From positions 2,356,001-2,420,000 of the forward strand of contig OZ244933.1 of NCBI GenBank assembly GCA_965222065.1: a DNA stretch of 64,000 nt, written 5' to 3'. The DNA is from GM7GCV1 sp965222065 (GTDB taxonomy: Bacteria; Pseudomonadota; Gammaproteobacteria; Pseudomonadales; GM7GCV1). Positions 26,213 through 35,220 of the stretch are shown here, one piece after another (the stretch's first letter is position 1; each line of letters starts with the position of its first letter). The translations under genes were made by a program, and so were the position numbers. The notes beneath the pieces were generated by a model. The model was not told the DNA's origin. It made no database searches and was given only the letters and a program-made list of their open reading frames with translations.

Positions 26213-27436
26213 ATGTTGGAAACAGGACCCATTTTCAGAGCCATGCTGCGTCGCCCTGCAGGACCACTGCTGATCATACTGCAACTGGCGATTACGATTG
26301 CCATTGTCAGTAACTCACTTGCATTCATACAGCAGCGCACAGAATTTATTAACCGCAAGCCAGGATTTGAGCTTGATGGGATATTGCGATTCTGGATTAC
26401 CCAGGATCGTTCAAGAGGCGAGCTTGACCACACCATTGAAGAAGATCTTCGTTTTCTCAATTCCCTGCCTTCGGTCGAAGCTGCAGCCGCCATGAATGGG
26501 CTGCCGATGGGTAATATGGGCGGGACCAGTGGCTATGCCACCTCACCGACCATGGATGTTGAGGGAGAACAGGTCAAATCACTTGCTGCGTCGACGATTC
26601 AGGTCACCGAGGGATGGCTGGAAACACTTGGGGCTACCCTGGTACAAGGAAATAATTTTGCTTTTGACGATTACCAGCGATTCCGTTCGGAGGATGCGCC
26701 TGACTCAAGTCCGATTATTGTCACTGAAGACGTTGCGGAGAAATTATTTCCTGACCAGAACCCGATTGGTCAAACGCTTTACCTGGGAGAACTGGTGACG
26801 TTCACTGTCGTTGGGGTAATTGAGGACATGTTTGGCCATATGCTCTATTGGGAGACCCCCTATCAGACGGTCATTATGCCTAAAATGGACTTATACGGAG
26901 CTACCCAGTACCTCGTTCGAACGAATGAATCCAATGAAGCACTGGCTCTGGACGATATCGCCGAGAAATTGCGCGCAATAAACGATACCCGCATTGTGGG
27001 GGACGAAAAGACCATGTCCATGGTTGCCCGGGACAGCTATGGCGGGGACTATGCCATGATTACCCTGTTAAGTATTGTGGTGGCATTGTTGATTGGCGTG
27101 AACGCCCTTGGCGTAGTAGGCTTGACCAGTTTCTGGATCAGCCAGCGACGCAGGCAGATTGGCATTCGCCGTGCTCTGGGGGCATCGAGAACCGCAATCG
27201 TACGTTATTTCTTACTGGAGAATATTATGCTGGTGGCGGGTGCTGTGGCCATTGGTGGCATTGCTGCAGTCAGTGCAAGCATCTACATGGTCAAGGCCTA
27301 CGGATTTGAGCCCCTGGCCTGGTTTTATATTCCGGCATCGGCATTGGTCGTACTCTTGATTACCCTGGGGGCAGCCATTTCCCCGGTAAACAGGGCGTCA
27401 CGTATCTCTCCGGTTGAAGCTGTTGCCGGACGTTAA
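26213..27436 (+). CDS. MacB-like ABC permease (FtsX family), second of two
   Basis: The protein of about 407 residues has the same plan as its neighbour: an N-terminal helix (GPLLIILQLAITIAIVSNSL), a periplasmic domain with PIIVTEDVAEKLFP and NPIGQTLYLGE, and a C-terminal FtsX domain with IGIRRALGASRTAIVRYFL. I chose ATG 26213 (GGTGA upstream) over the in-frame GTG 26204. Two different permeases plus a separate ATPase suggest a heterodimeric export complex; the cargo is unknown. Confidence 0.85.
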   Translation: MLETGPIFRAMLRRPAGPLLIILQLAITIAIVSNSLAFIQQRTEFINRKPGFELDGILRFWITQDRSRGELDHTIEEDLRFLNSLPSVEAAAAMNGLPMGNMGGTSGYATSPTMDVEGEQVKSLAASTIQVTEGWLETLGATLVQGNNFAFDDYQRFRSEDAPDSSPIIVTEDVAEKLFPDQNPIGQTLYLGELVTFTVVGVIEDMFGHMLYWETPYQTVIMPKMDLYGATQYLVRTNESNEALALDDIAEKLRAINDTRIVGDEKTMSMVARDSYGGDYAMITLLSIVVALLIGVNALGVVGLTSFWISQRRRQIGIRRALGASRTAIVRYFLLENIMLVAGAVAIGGIAAVSASIYMVKAYGFEPLAWFYIPASALVVLLITLGAAISPVNRASRISPVEAVAGR

Positions 27437-27453
27437 TCCAGGATAAATCCGCT

Positions 27454-28800
27454 ATGAGTCGAGTTCTGATCGCCGACGATAACGACAGCGTGGTTTCTGC
27501 GCTGTCGACCCTGTTCGAGCTTCACGATATTGATACCGTCACGGCGAATAGTCCCGCACAAGTGATTAAACTGTTGTCGACCGAGGAAGACATTGCCCTG
27601 CTGATTCAGGACATGAACTTTGAAGCCGGGGAGCACAGTGGTCGACAGGGACAAGAGCTGTTTTATCAGGTGAGAGACCAGTTTCCAGCACTTCCAGTCG
27701 TATTAATCACTGCCTGGACACAATTGGAAATGGCGGTTGAGCTGATTAAGCAGGGAGCGGCGGATTATATCGCCAAGCCCTGGGACGATGCCAAACTGCT
27801 CTCCACGGTGAATAACCTGATGGAACTGGGTGAACTCAAGCGCAAGCAGTACCAGCGCTCACAAAAGTTGCATAGTGCACGCAAAACCCTGAGTGAAAAT
27901 GCGAACCTGTGTGGACTGGTGTATCAGAGTGAGAGCATGCATTCCCTGGTGGAGCTCGCTGTGCGTGTGGCCCGGTCGGATTTGCCCATATTAATCACCG
28001 GCCCCAATGGTTCCGGCAAGGAGAAGATTGCTGAAATTGTGCAGGCCAATTCACTGGTGACGGATGGCCCCTTTGTGAAGGTGAATGCGGGCGCGCTGCC
28101 CGATGACCTCATGGAAGCAGAGCTTTTTGGCGCGGAACCCGGAGCATATACCGGCATCAGCAAAATGCGCCGCGGTCGCTTTGAGCTGGCCGATGGTGGC
28201 ACCTTGTTTCTCGATGAATTGGGCAATCTAAGCGCCAGTGGTCAGGCCAAGTTGTTGCGTGTTCTGCAAACGGGTGAGTTCGAGCGCCTGGGTTCCAGTG
28301 AGACCCGCTATTGCAAGGTCCGGCTGATCAGCGCCACCAATGCGGATCTTAAAAAGGCCGTTGAGCGAAAGGAGTTTCGGGAGGATTTGTATTACCGTTT
28401 GAATGTGATCGAGCTGGCATTGCCACCCTTGCCTGAAAGGGCGGAAGACATACTGCCGTTGTTGAGGTTGTTTCTTGGGGCAGAAAAACAGGTTGAACCT
28501 GCCGCCTTGCGGGCCCTGCAACGCTACGCCTGGCCCGGTAATGTTAGGGAACTGGAGAATGCCTGTAAACGAGCCCTGGTGGTCGCCCGGGGTGATATCT
28601 TGCAACTGCCTGATTTTGGGTTGCCTCTGGACAAGGCCCAGGCAAAAACCGGTGGCAGGGCACCGGAAGTCTCCCAAGAGCTGATTGAAGAGGTGTTGCG
28701 CGAAAATTGTGGAATCGTTGCCCAGGCTGCACGCCAGTTGGGCATGTCCAGACAAGCGCTCTACCGGCGTATCGAGAAGTACCAGATAGCTCTTAAATAA
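27454..28800 (+). CDS. NtrC-family sigma-54 response regulator
   Basis: The 448-residue protein has a receiver domain (acidic pair D8/D9, phosphoacceptor D53 in IQDMNF, T87, K108 in IAKPW). A AAA+ domain follows, with Walker A GPNGSGKE at 183-190, the sigma-54 contact loop as GAYTGI (230-235) instead of the usual GAFTGA, and Walker B LFLDE at 251-255. A Fis-type helix-turn-helix ends the protein (GIVAQAARQLGMSRQALYRR). The Phe-to-Tyr change is a known tolerated variant; the Ala-to-Ile change is unusual. It probably activates the sigma-54 promoter at 22774 of its own operon. Confidence 0.9.
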   Translation: MSRVLIADDNDSVVSALSTLFELHDIDTVTANSPAQVIKLLSTEEDIALLIQDMNFEAGEHSGRQGQELFYQVRDQFPALPVVLITAWTQLEMAVELIKQGAADYIAKPWDDAKLLSTVNNLMELGELKRKQYQRSQKLHSARKTLSENANLCGLVYQSESMHSLVELAVRVARSDLPILITGPNGSGKEKIAEIVQANSLVTDGPFVKVNAGALPDDLMEAELFGAEPGAYTGISKMRRGRFELADGGTLFLDELGNLSASGQAKLLRVLQTGEFERLGSSETRYCKVRLISATNADLKKAVERKEFREDLYYRLNVIELALPPLPERAEDILPLLRLFLGAEKQVEPAALRALQRYAWPGNVRELENACKRALVVARGDILQLPDFGLPLDKAQAKTGGRAPEVSQELIEEVLRENCGIVAQAARQLGMSRQALYRRIEKYQIALK

Positions 28801-28860
28801 GATGCCCGGAATGAGCTGCCAGGAATGAGATGTCTGAAATAAAATGAAAGTCGGCAGCAG

Positions 28861-30168
28861 ATGAAATTAAGTCGTTATCAGTGGTTCCTGCTTATCCTGT
28901 GGGGCAGCATGCTGTTGCCGTCTCTGGGTTTCATGGCTTTGGTGCGCGCTGATTTAAATGGTCTTGTTGTTGAACTGGTTGTGCTTGCCGTGGCAATGCT
29001 TGTCTCGGCGATATTGTTGAGAGTGCTGACGCGCGATGATCGCAGTCGTATAGATGCCCTGACCAATGCACTGCGCAATCTTCGTGACAGTGATTACAGC
29101 GTCAGCCTGGCCGAACAGGATCGCGACGAAATAGACCAATTGCTGGCACAATATAATTTATTAACGGAAAAATTACGCCAGGAACGCCAGCGGCTCTATC
29201 AACGCGAGTTGTTACTCGACAGTGTGATCGAAAACGCTTCACTGGCACTGGTGCTTCTGGACCAGAACGGTGTGGTTATTTACTCAAACACCCATGCCAG
29301 TCATATGTTTAACCGGGGCCGTGCCATTAATGGTTTGACGTTTGACTCGTTTAGAGAGGTCCTTCCCGAAAAGCTGTTCAGTTTTATAGAAACAGAGTCC
29401 AGCGGCATACTGTCGATCGAGCACGAAGGAGAAGCCGAACAGTATCACGTCAGTGTTGGCAACTTTAATTTCCATGCCTCACAGCACAAGCTGCTCATGG
29501 TCAAACAGCTGACACGTGAGCTGAACCGGCAGGAAGTTGCCGTTTGGCGAAAAGTGATCCGGGTGATCAGCCATGAACTAAACAACAGTCTGGCGCCCAT
29601 TACGTCCATGGCACATTCGGCCAAAATTGCTGTAGAAAAACAAAAAACGGAAACCCTCTTGCACGCACTGGATACCATTGCGGAACGGGCGCAGCACTTG
29701 AGTGACTTTGTTGGAGGCTATGCAAAGCTGGCAAAACTGCCGGAACCGCAAATGGAGGAGGTCGAGCTCTCGACATTTTTTTCACATCTGCAAAGCCTGA
29801 TGTCGTTTCGTTTGCACGAACCTCTTCCCTGTGAGCGTTTGAATTTCGACCCCCGCCAAATGCAGCAGGTGTTGTTAAACCTGTTGAAGAATGCCTATGA
29901 GTCCGGCTCGGATGCTGCGGACATTGAGCTCGCTGTGCACCTGGAAAACCACAGTGCTGTCATCGATATTAAGGACAAGGGCAGTGGCATGAGCAAGGAG
30001 GTTTTGTCGCAGGCCGTGTTGCCCTTTTATACCACCAAGGAGGGCGGCAGCGGTGTGGGGTTATCGCTTTGTCGCGAAATAGTGCAACAGCACAATGGCC
30101 AGCTTATTTTCAGGAACAGGGAGAAAGGCGGGTTGTGCGTTAGCATTGCACTGCCACAACCCTGGTAA
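28861..30168 (+). CDS. Membrane sensor histidine kinase (NtrY-like)
   Basis: The 435-residue protein has two N-terminal helices (about 8-28 and 34-55) with almost no periplasmic loop, then a HAMP-like linker and a PAS-like segment (about 115-200, LALVLLDQNGVVIYSNTHA). The phosphoacceptor is in VISHELNNSLAPI, and the ATPase domain shows NLLKNAYESG, DKGSGM and GVGLSLCREIV. Lack of a sensory loop suggests that it detects membrane stress or an internal signal. It is the partner of the response regulator 60 bp upstream. Confidence 0.88.
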   Translation: MKLSRYQWFLLILWGSMLLPSLGFMALVRADLNGLVVELVVLAVAMLVSAILLRVLTRDDRSRIDALTNALRNLRDSDYSVSLAEQDRDEIDQLLAQYNLLTEKLRQERQRLYQRELLLDSVIENASLALVLLDQNGVVIYSNTHASHMFNRGRAINGLTFDSFREVLPEKLFSFIETESSGILSIEHEGEAEQYHVSVGNFNFHASQHKLLMVKQLTRELNRQEVAVWRKVIRVISHELNNSLAPITSMAHSAKIAVEKQKTETLLHALDTIAERAQHLSDFVGGYAKLAKLPEPQMEEVELSTFFSHLQSLMSFRLHEPLPCERLNFDPRQMQQVLLNLLKNAYESGSDAADIELAVHLENHSAVIDIKDKGSGMSKEVLSQAVLPFYTTKEGGSGVGLSLCREIVQQHNGQLIFRNREKGGLCVSIALPQPW

Positions 30169-30180
30169 GCGTCAAAAAAA

Positions 30181-30669
30181 TCAGGGTAAAAGTGATTTGA
30201 AGTCCCGGGCGTAGTAGATAAGGGCGGGTTGATCTTCGTTCAAAATCACATGGTCCAGCTCAAGGAAAAATACGCTGTGAGTGGCGACCTCCTTACAGTC
30301 GATTATTCGCCCTTGAAGACTGGCGATAGCTCCCTTGAGGATGGGCGTATCCAGCGTACCCTGGTCCCAGCAATCTTTTGCAAAGCGTTGCTCCATGGAT
30401 AAAGCGGTCATTCCGGCAAAATCGCGACAAATCTCTTCCTGGTCAAAGTTGCAGACATTGATACAGGCCTTCCCGTTCTCCTTGATCACGGGGTTGGCAA
30501 CCGAATCGTGGTTGACACAAACCAGGACAGTGGGTGGGGAATCGCTGACCGAACACACAGCCGATGCCGTTAAGCCACTTTTCCCGGCAGGTCCGTCGGT
30601 AGTGACTACCGTGACTGAAGCGGCAAGATTGGCCATGGCATCGCGAAATAGCTGGGCGCTTATCGGCAT
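30181..30669 (-). CDS. Flavin reductase domain protein (HpaC-like)
   Basis: The protein of about 162 residues has the FMN-binding split-barrel fold of flavin:NAD(P)H reductases: FRDAMANLAASVTVVTTDG, GLTASAVCSVSDSPPTVLVCVN and a late HSVFFLELDHVI. Such proteins supply reduced flavin to two-component monooxygenases. I chose ATG 30669 because AAGGAAACC precedes it; the longer reading to 30777 adds a basic, unconserved stretch. It stands alone, convergent with the kinase gene (12 bp between stops). Confidence 0.85.
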   Translation of the reverse strand: MPISAQLFRDAMANLAASVTVVTTDGPAGKSGLTASAVCSVSDSPPTVLVCVNHDSVANPVIKENGKACINVCNFDQEEICRDFAGMTALSMEQRFAKDCWDQGTLDTPILKGAIASLQGRIIDCKEVATHSVFFLELDHVILNEDQPALIYYARDFKSLLP

Positions 30670-30827
30670 GTAGGTTTCCTTGTTATACGTTGTGTTAGAG
30701 CCATCCCGGCGGGCGCCTGGTGATTTTATTACAGGTGATTTCATCACTGGAACAGGCGCTATCTTAACGTTTGTCATTCGGGACTCCTAGTTTTCATGGC
30801 TGCTCCCCTGTTTCGCATCAATATTTC

Positions 30828-30855
30828 TTGAGTACTGTTGATTGGCGCGTATAAT
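30828..30855 (+). promoter_or_regulatory. Sigma-70 promoter of deaD
   Basis: TTGAGT (30828-30833) and a perfect TATAAT (30850-30855) are separated by 16 bp. The predicted start near 30862 gives a leader of about 78 nt before ATG 30940, long enough for the post-transcriptional control common in cold-shock helicase genes. Confidence 0.65.
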
Positions 30856-30939
30856 CCCGCGTCCACCGCGCTGCCAAAGACACGAAGTAGATTGGCACGC
30901 CTTTTTTGCCCCCTTCTTTGCCATATCTGGCAGGTATTC

Positions 30940-32775
30940 ATGACCGATCCACTTTCCGCGACAACGGAGACGCCCAATTTCTCCGAACTTGGGTTACCCC
31001 CCAATCTCTGCCAGACACTTTCCGATCTGGGATACGAACAACCTTCACAAATCCAGGCGCAGGCGATTGCGCCATTACTGCAAGGTCGGGACGTCCTAGG
31101 TCTGGCGCAAACAGGAACCGGAAAGACGGCTGCTTTTGCACTACCGATCATCAGCAAGATTGACCTGTCCAACAAACAGCCCCAGGCCCTGGTCCTGGCA
31201 CCGACCCGTGAATTGGCGATCCAGGTAAGCGAAGCATTCCAGTCATATGCCAAGGGTCTCAAGGGATTTCATGTATTGCCCATATACGGTGGCCAGGATA
31301 TGGGAACCCAGCTTCGGCAGTTAAAGCGTGGCGTGCAAGTAGTCGTGGGTACACCCGGTCGGGTGATGGATCATATGCGTCGACGCAGCCTGGATGTCAG
31401 TGGTATCCAGACCCTGGTTCTGGACGAAGCCGATGAGATGTTACGTATGGGCTTTATCGATGATGTGGAATGGGTGTTGCAGCAAATACCCGGTGACCAT
31501 CAACTGGCGTTGTTCAGCGCGACCATGCCCCAGGCCATTGCCCGGATCACCGGCGATTACCTGAAAGATCCGGTAGAGATACGCGTTGAGTCCAAAACCC
31601 GCACCGTTGAACGAATTGACCAGACGTATACCGTCGTGCAAAACAATCGCAAACTGGATGCGCTCACCCGTATCCTGGAAGCCGACGGTCTTGAAGCTGC
31701 CATTGTGTTTGTACGTACCAAAAATGCCACCATGGAACTGGCACAGAAGCTTGAAGCCAGGGGTTTTGCCAGTGCTGCCATTAACGGCGATCTCAACCAG
31801 AAGCAGCGCGAGACCACGATTGAAAACCTGAGAAAAGGTCGAATTGATATTTTGGTGGCAACCGACGTCGCTGCCCGTGGCATTGACGTTTCCCGTGTCA
31901 GCCTGGTGGTCAATTACGATATTCCCTACGACGTGGAAGCCTATGTACACCGTATTGGCCGTACAGGTCGTGCCGGGCGCGATGGCAAGGCACTTCTGCT
32001 AATCACGCCCCGTGAAAAGCGTCTGCTCAAAACAATTGAGCGCAGCACCCGCCAGGAAATTACCCATCGTCCCGTCCCCACCAATGAGGAGATCGGGCAG
32101 CAACGCGCCCAGCAGTTCCGTCAGCGTCTGATGGAAATCATTGAAAATGAGCCCATGCAGGAAATTCGCCAATACCTTGGGGAGCTCCGTGCGGAAACGG
32201 ATATTGATACTGATGACCTGATGGCGGCACTGGCGTTCTTGGCCCAGGAAAACAAACCCATCCTGATGGATGAACCGGAAATTTCCCGGAGCCCGGAGAA
32301 AACGGACCGCCCGGACCGACCAGAGCGAAAGTCCAGGAAGGAGCGACAGGCGTCACGGGAAAACATTGAAATGGAAATCTACCGTCTGGACGCGGGCTTT
32401 GGTCATGGTGCCAATGTAAAGGATATTGTTGGAGCCATTGCCAACGAACTTGAAATTGATTCCGAGTACATTGGCGAAATACGCCTGGACGAGGAGTGCT
32501 CCTATGTCGAGCTTCCTGCGGGAATGCCCAAGGAACTTTTGCAGGTCTTTCGTAACGTACGTATTCGCGGACAGAAAGCCAATGCGAAACTGGTCAAGGA
32601 ACAGGTCGACATGAGCATGCGCTCCGGTGATGGCCGCAAAGGAGCCAGACCCGATGCCAGAAACGAGAGAAAGGCGCGCAAGCGTAAATCCGGCCCTCCC
32701 GGTCAAAACACGAGCCGACCTGAGGGCACAAAGCCCTCAAAACGCAAACATCGCAAAGGGCCTCCGAAGCAGTAG
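30940..32775 (+). CDS. deaD: ATP-dependent DEAD-box RNA helicase DeaD/CsdA
   Basis: The 611-residue protein has the complete DEAD-box set: Q motif FSELGLPPNL with QPSQIQAQAI, motif I AQTGTGKT, motif II DEAD, motif III SAT and motif VI HRIGRTGRAGR. A DbpA-type RNA-binding domain follows (about 490-560, DVGAGFG-like DAGFGHGANVKDIVGAI), then a basic tail rich in Lys, Arg and Gly. This is the layout of DeaD, which remodels structured RNA in ribosome assembly and cold adaptation. Start ATG 30940 matches family N-termini; the longer frame from 30838 overlaps the promoter. Confidence 0.92.
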   Translation: MTDPLSATTETPNFSELGLPPNLCQTLSDLGYEQPSQIQAQAIAPLLQGRDVLGLAQTGTGKTAAFALPIISKIDLSNKQPQALVLAPTRELAIQVSEAFQSYAKGLKGFHVLPIYGGQDMGTQLRQLKRGVQVVVGTPGRVMDHMRRRSLDVSGIQTLVLDEADEMLRMGFIDDVEWVLQQIPGDHQLALFSATMPQAIARITGDYLKDPVEIRVESKTRTVERIDQTYTVVQNNRKLDALTRILEADGLEAAIVFVRTKNATMELAQKLEARGFASAAINGDLNQKQRETTIENLRKGRIDILVATDVAARGIDVSRVSLVVNYDIPYDVEAYVHRIGRTGRAGRDGKALLLITPREKRLLKTIERSTRQEITHRPVPTNEEIGQQRAQQFRQRLMEIIENEPMQEIRQYLGELRAETDIDTDDLMAALAFLAQENKPILMDEPEISRSPEKTDRPDRPERKSRKERQASRENIEMEIYRLDAGFGHGANVKDIVGAIANELEIDSEYIGEIRLDEECSYVELPAGMPKELLQVFRNVRIRGQKANAKLVKEQVDMSMRSGDGRKGARPDARNERKARKRKSGPPGQNTSRPEGTKPSKRKHRKGPPKQ

Positions 32776-32791
32776 TAATCGCTACTGCTTC
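32766..32791. terminator. Perfect palindrome holding both convergent stop codons
   Basis: GAAGCAGTAG (32766-32775) and CTACTGCTTC (32782-32791) form a 10-bp perfect inverted repeat around TAATCG. Each arm encodes the last Lys-Gln-stop of one gene, deaD on plus and the DUF3833 gene on minus. It may act as a bidirectional terminator, though no T-run follows. Confidence 0.55.
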
Positions 32792-33309
32792 TGAATGACG
32801 ACGGTTAATTCGCCCACGCGAAACCCGAATTTTGTCATCGTGGCGCGGTTGATGATGACTTCGTCCTCAACCAGCCACATCCAGTCGTCGAACGAGAGAT
32901 CGAAGGTTCTATCCCCAACTGGAACGCGTAATACGTAATTCAGGTTAATGGCGTTGCCTGCCTGGACTATCGATGCTTCTCCAATGACATCACTGGCCGT
33001 GCCTGTGTAATGGTTTTCGTTTTGCTGAACAAACTGCCATTGACGGGTTTGTGTATCGCCATTGGCGTAATAGAACTGCTCATCAAGTACGCCCTGGTTA
33101 CCATCCCAGGAACCCTGCATATCCGCGCGGAATCGGTTGATAACCTCACCGCTGCGGTTTTGCACAATACCCCAGGCAACGATATTACCTTCAAAAAACT
33201 CACGGACATCGACTTTGGGAACCTCATCCGCGTAGTGTTGCACCGAGGGCGCCGTGCACCCTGAGAGAATAATCAAGACCGAAAAAACAGGAATAATGAA
33301 TCTACGCAT
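32782..33309 (-). CDS. DUF3833 family lipoprotein
   Basis: The protein of about 175 residues has a lipoprotein signal (FSVLIILSGCTAP) and the DUF3833 body, including REFFEGNIVAWGIVQNRSGE and a terminal FGFRVGELTVVIQK. Its molecular function is unknown. In other gammaproteobacteria, genes of this family tend to sit with chalcone-isomerase-like, cyclopropane-fatty-acid and sigma-E/ChrR genes, linked to singlet-oxygen or membrane stress. Start ATG 33309 has AAGGTG upstream; it overlaps the MFS gene by 8 bp. Confidence 0.82.
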   Translation of the reverse strand: MRRFIIPVFSVLIILSGCTAPSVQHYADEVPKVDVREFFEGNIVAWGIVQNRSGEVINRFRADMQGSWDGNQGVLDEQFYYANGDTQTRQWQFVQQNENHYTGTASDVIGEASIVQAGNAINLNYVLRVPVGDRTFDLSFDDWMWLVEDEVIINRATMTKFGFRVGELTVVIQKQ

Positions 33310-34576
33310 AAGCACCTTGTGATAAGTGATTTTTCCAGGAAAAGGCCCCGGCAAGAGCCAGCAATTTAAGAACACAGGGAAGGCCGCCGTATATCCAAAG
33401 CAATGCAGCCAGGGCATCCGGACTGTTGGCCTGTCCAGGCTCAAAGCCAAGCCAGCCGAGGGCGGGCAGACTGATACCCGCGGCGATCGACAAGCTCAGC
33501 TTGTTCAGAAAGGACAGTCCTGAAAACTTGAGGCCCGTCGACGTTGCTTCCTGATCGACCAGTTCCGCCAGAATTGCCGGGGGCAGGGCGAGTTCAGCGC
33601 CCAGTGCCATGCCAGTGGCCAGACAAACCGCTGCATACAGCCAGGTATCTCCAGGGTCGCAAAGAAGCACCAGGGCAAAGCTGCAGATAGCCAATATCAT
33701 GCTGGCCATCCAGGCCCGGAGTTTGTCCAGTTTGTTCGACAGCTGACGCCAGAAGGGCATGGAAATCGCCCCGCTCAGGAAATAGAGCAACAGGAAAACA
33801 CCGATCAGATCATAGGCTTGCAGGTAGTCGCGAACAAAAAAGATCACCAGTACAGCCGGTAATGCTGATGCGAGAACAGAGAGTCCATAAAGCCAGTACA
33901 GTCTGACCAGTGCGGGTGTTGTCAGTGCCCGTAAAGCAGATTTCGGTTCGACTTTTTCGATATATTTTTTGCCCAGTTGCGGCGTCTTGACGTTGGCATA
34001 GATCATAAAGGCCACTACCAGGCAGAACACGAGAATGATCGCCAGTGTCCGGTAGGCCGTGACGGAGCCCCAAAATGAGGTCAGCATGGAAGGTAGCGTT
34101 ACGGCCAGGATAAGCCCGATAAGCGTAAAACCTTCCCTGGAGGTGGTAATGCGCACCTGGTCATCCCGATCTGCAGACCATATGGCTCCCTGGACCCCGT
34201 AACCTATGGTCAGCAGGCTGTAGGCCAGCGTGGTAAGAAAGATGGCGAGGCAAAACCAGACCAGTACCAGGATCTGGGAGCTGTCGGGCACCCAGAACAG
34301 AATAAAGATACCCAATGCCATGCAAACAACACCCAGGCGAATAAGCCATTCAAATCGCTGTGCCCAGTAATCGATCATATAGCCAAGAACGGGATCAATC
34401 AGCGCATCCATCAGGCGCAGGAAAAGAAGCACCAGGCCAATTGAGGCAAGGGAGATGTCATAGCTGGTGGCGTAAAAATCCGGCGCCAGCAGGTAAATCG
34501 GTAGCCCGGCAAATGCCAGGGGTAGTGCCAGCGCAGAATATTGCAGCAGCTGTTTGCGCGTAATGACCGAACTCAT
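33302..34576 (-). CDS. MFS transporter, GPH (glycoside-pentoside-hexuronide) type
   Basis: The 424-residue polytopic protein has about 12 helices and the MFS_2/GPH pattern near the N-terminus (LVLLFLRLMDALIDPVLGYMIDYW), with a second-half counterpart. GPH members move sugars with cations, but relatives in DUF3833/chalcone-isomerase clusters have no known substrate. The start ATG overlaps the stop of the chalcone-isomerase-like gene by 4 bp, so the three genes form one operon. Confidence 0.82.
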   Translation of the reverse strand: MSSVITRKQLLQYSALALPLAFAGLPIYLLAPDFYATSYDISLASIGLVLLFLRLMDALIDPVLGYMIDYWAQRFEWLIRLGVVCMALGIFILFWVPDSSQILVLVWFCLAIFLTTLAYSLLTIGYGVQGAIWSADRDDQVRITTSREGFTLIGLILAVTLPSMLTSFWGSVTAYRTLAIILVFCLVVAFMIYANVKTPQLGKKYIEKVEPKSALRALTTPALVRLYWLYGLSVLASALPAVLVIFFVRDYLQAYDLIGVFLLLYFLSGAISMPFWRQLSNKLDKLRAWMASMILAICSFALVLLCDPGDTWLYAAVCLATGMALGAELALPPAILAELVDQEATSTGLKFSGLSFLNKLSLSIAAGISLPALGWLGFEPGQANSPDALAALLWIYGGLPCVLKLLALAGAFSWKNHLSQGAYA

Positions 34577-35142
34577 TGCTGATTGCCCCCGGCATCCAGG
34601 CCAAGCAACGCCTGACGCAAGTCAGGGGCGGGTGTATCTTCCCCGAGCCAGATAGCGAAAAAATAATCTGAGAATTCGGTGTCTGGTGTTTGTCCACTAA
34701 GCTCGCCATTAAAGTAAAAATAGGCCCCGTTTTCGGTTCTAATCCCGGTAATTTGATCGCCCTCACTCACGTTTGGGATAACCTGGTCGAGGAATCTTTC
34801 CCATTTTTCCAGCTTTTCGGGATCATCCACACCCTGGGCGATAATTAGCTCGATGGATTTTTCGACAATGGCGCTGCCAGAGAGATCTCGGCTGTATTCG
34901 AGTAATAGTGCAAAGTCTTCTTCAGGCTGATGTATACCCTGGTTGGCATAGAGGCCCGCCTCATAAATTTGCCAAAAAAGACGGTGGTACTGGCCCTGGC
35001 CTACCAGTTGGGGATTCTCAATGTATTCGTCGATAAATTCCGGGGTATTTTCCGGCACAGCCAGGGCAGTCCGGCTGCCTGTCAGTGCAACCAGAAAGAG
35101 AAAGGACAGTAAACTTGTCAGGAAATACTTGTTTTGCGTCAT
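34573..35142 (-). CDS. Exported chalcone-isomerase-like protein
   Basis: The 189-residue protein has a signal peptide (SLLSFLFLVALTGSRTALA) followed by the chalcone-isomerase-like domain: QYHRLFWQIYEAGLYAN, DFALLLEYSRDLSGSAIVEKSIE and YFYFNGELSG. In bacteria this family does not make flavonoids; a fatty-acid-binding or envelope role is suspected. I chose ATG 35142 over the upstream in-frame TTG. It is the first gene of the trio with the MFS and DUF3833 genes. Confidence 0.82.
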   Translation of the reverse strand: MTQNKYFLTSLLSFLFLVALTGSRTALAVPENTPEFIDEYIENPQLVGQGQYHRLFWQIYEAGLYANQGIHQPEEDFALLLEYSRDLSGSAIVEKSIELIIAQGVDDPEKLEKWERFLDQVIPNVSEGDQITGIRTENGAYFYFNGELSGQTPDTEFSDYFFAIWLGEDTPAPDLRQALLGLDAGGNQQ

Positions 35143-35220
35143 GTGCACCAATACGCGCAAAAAGCTCGCACGGATTGGCGAAACAGAAAATGTTCCGGGA
35201 AACCGGGTACTACAGGTTAA

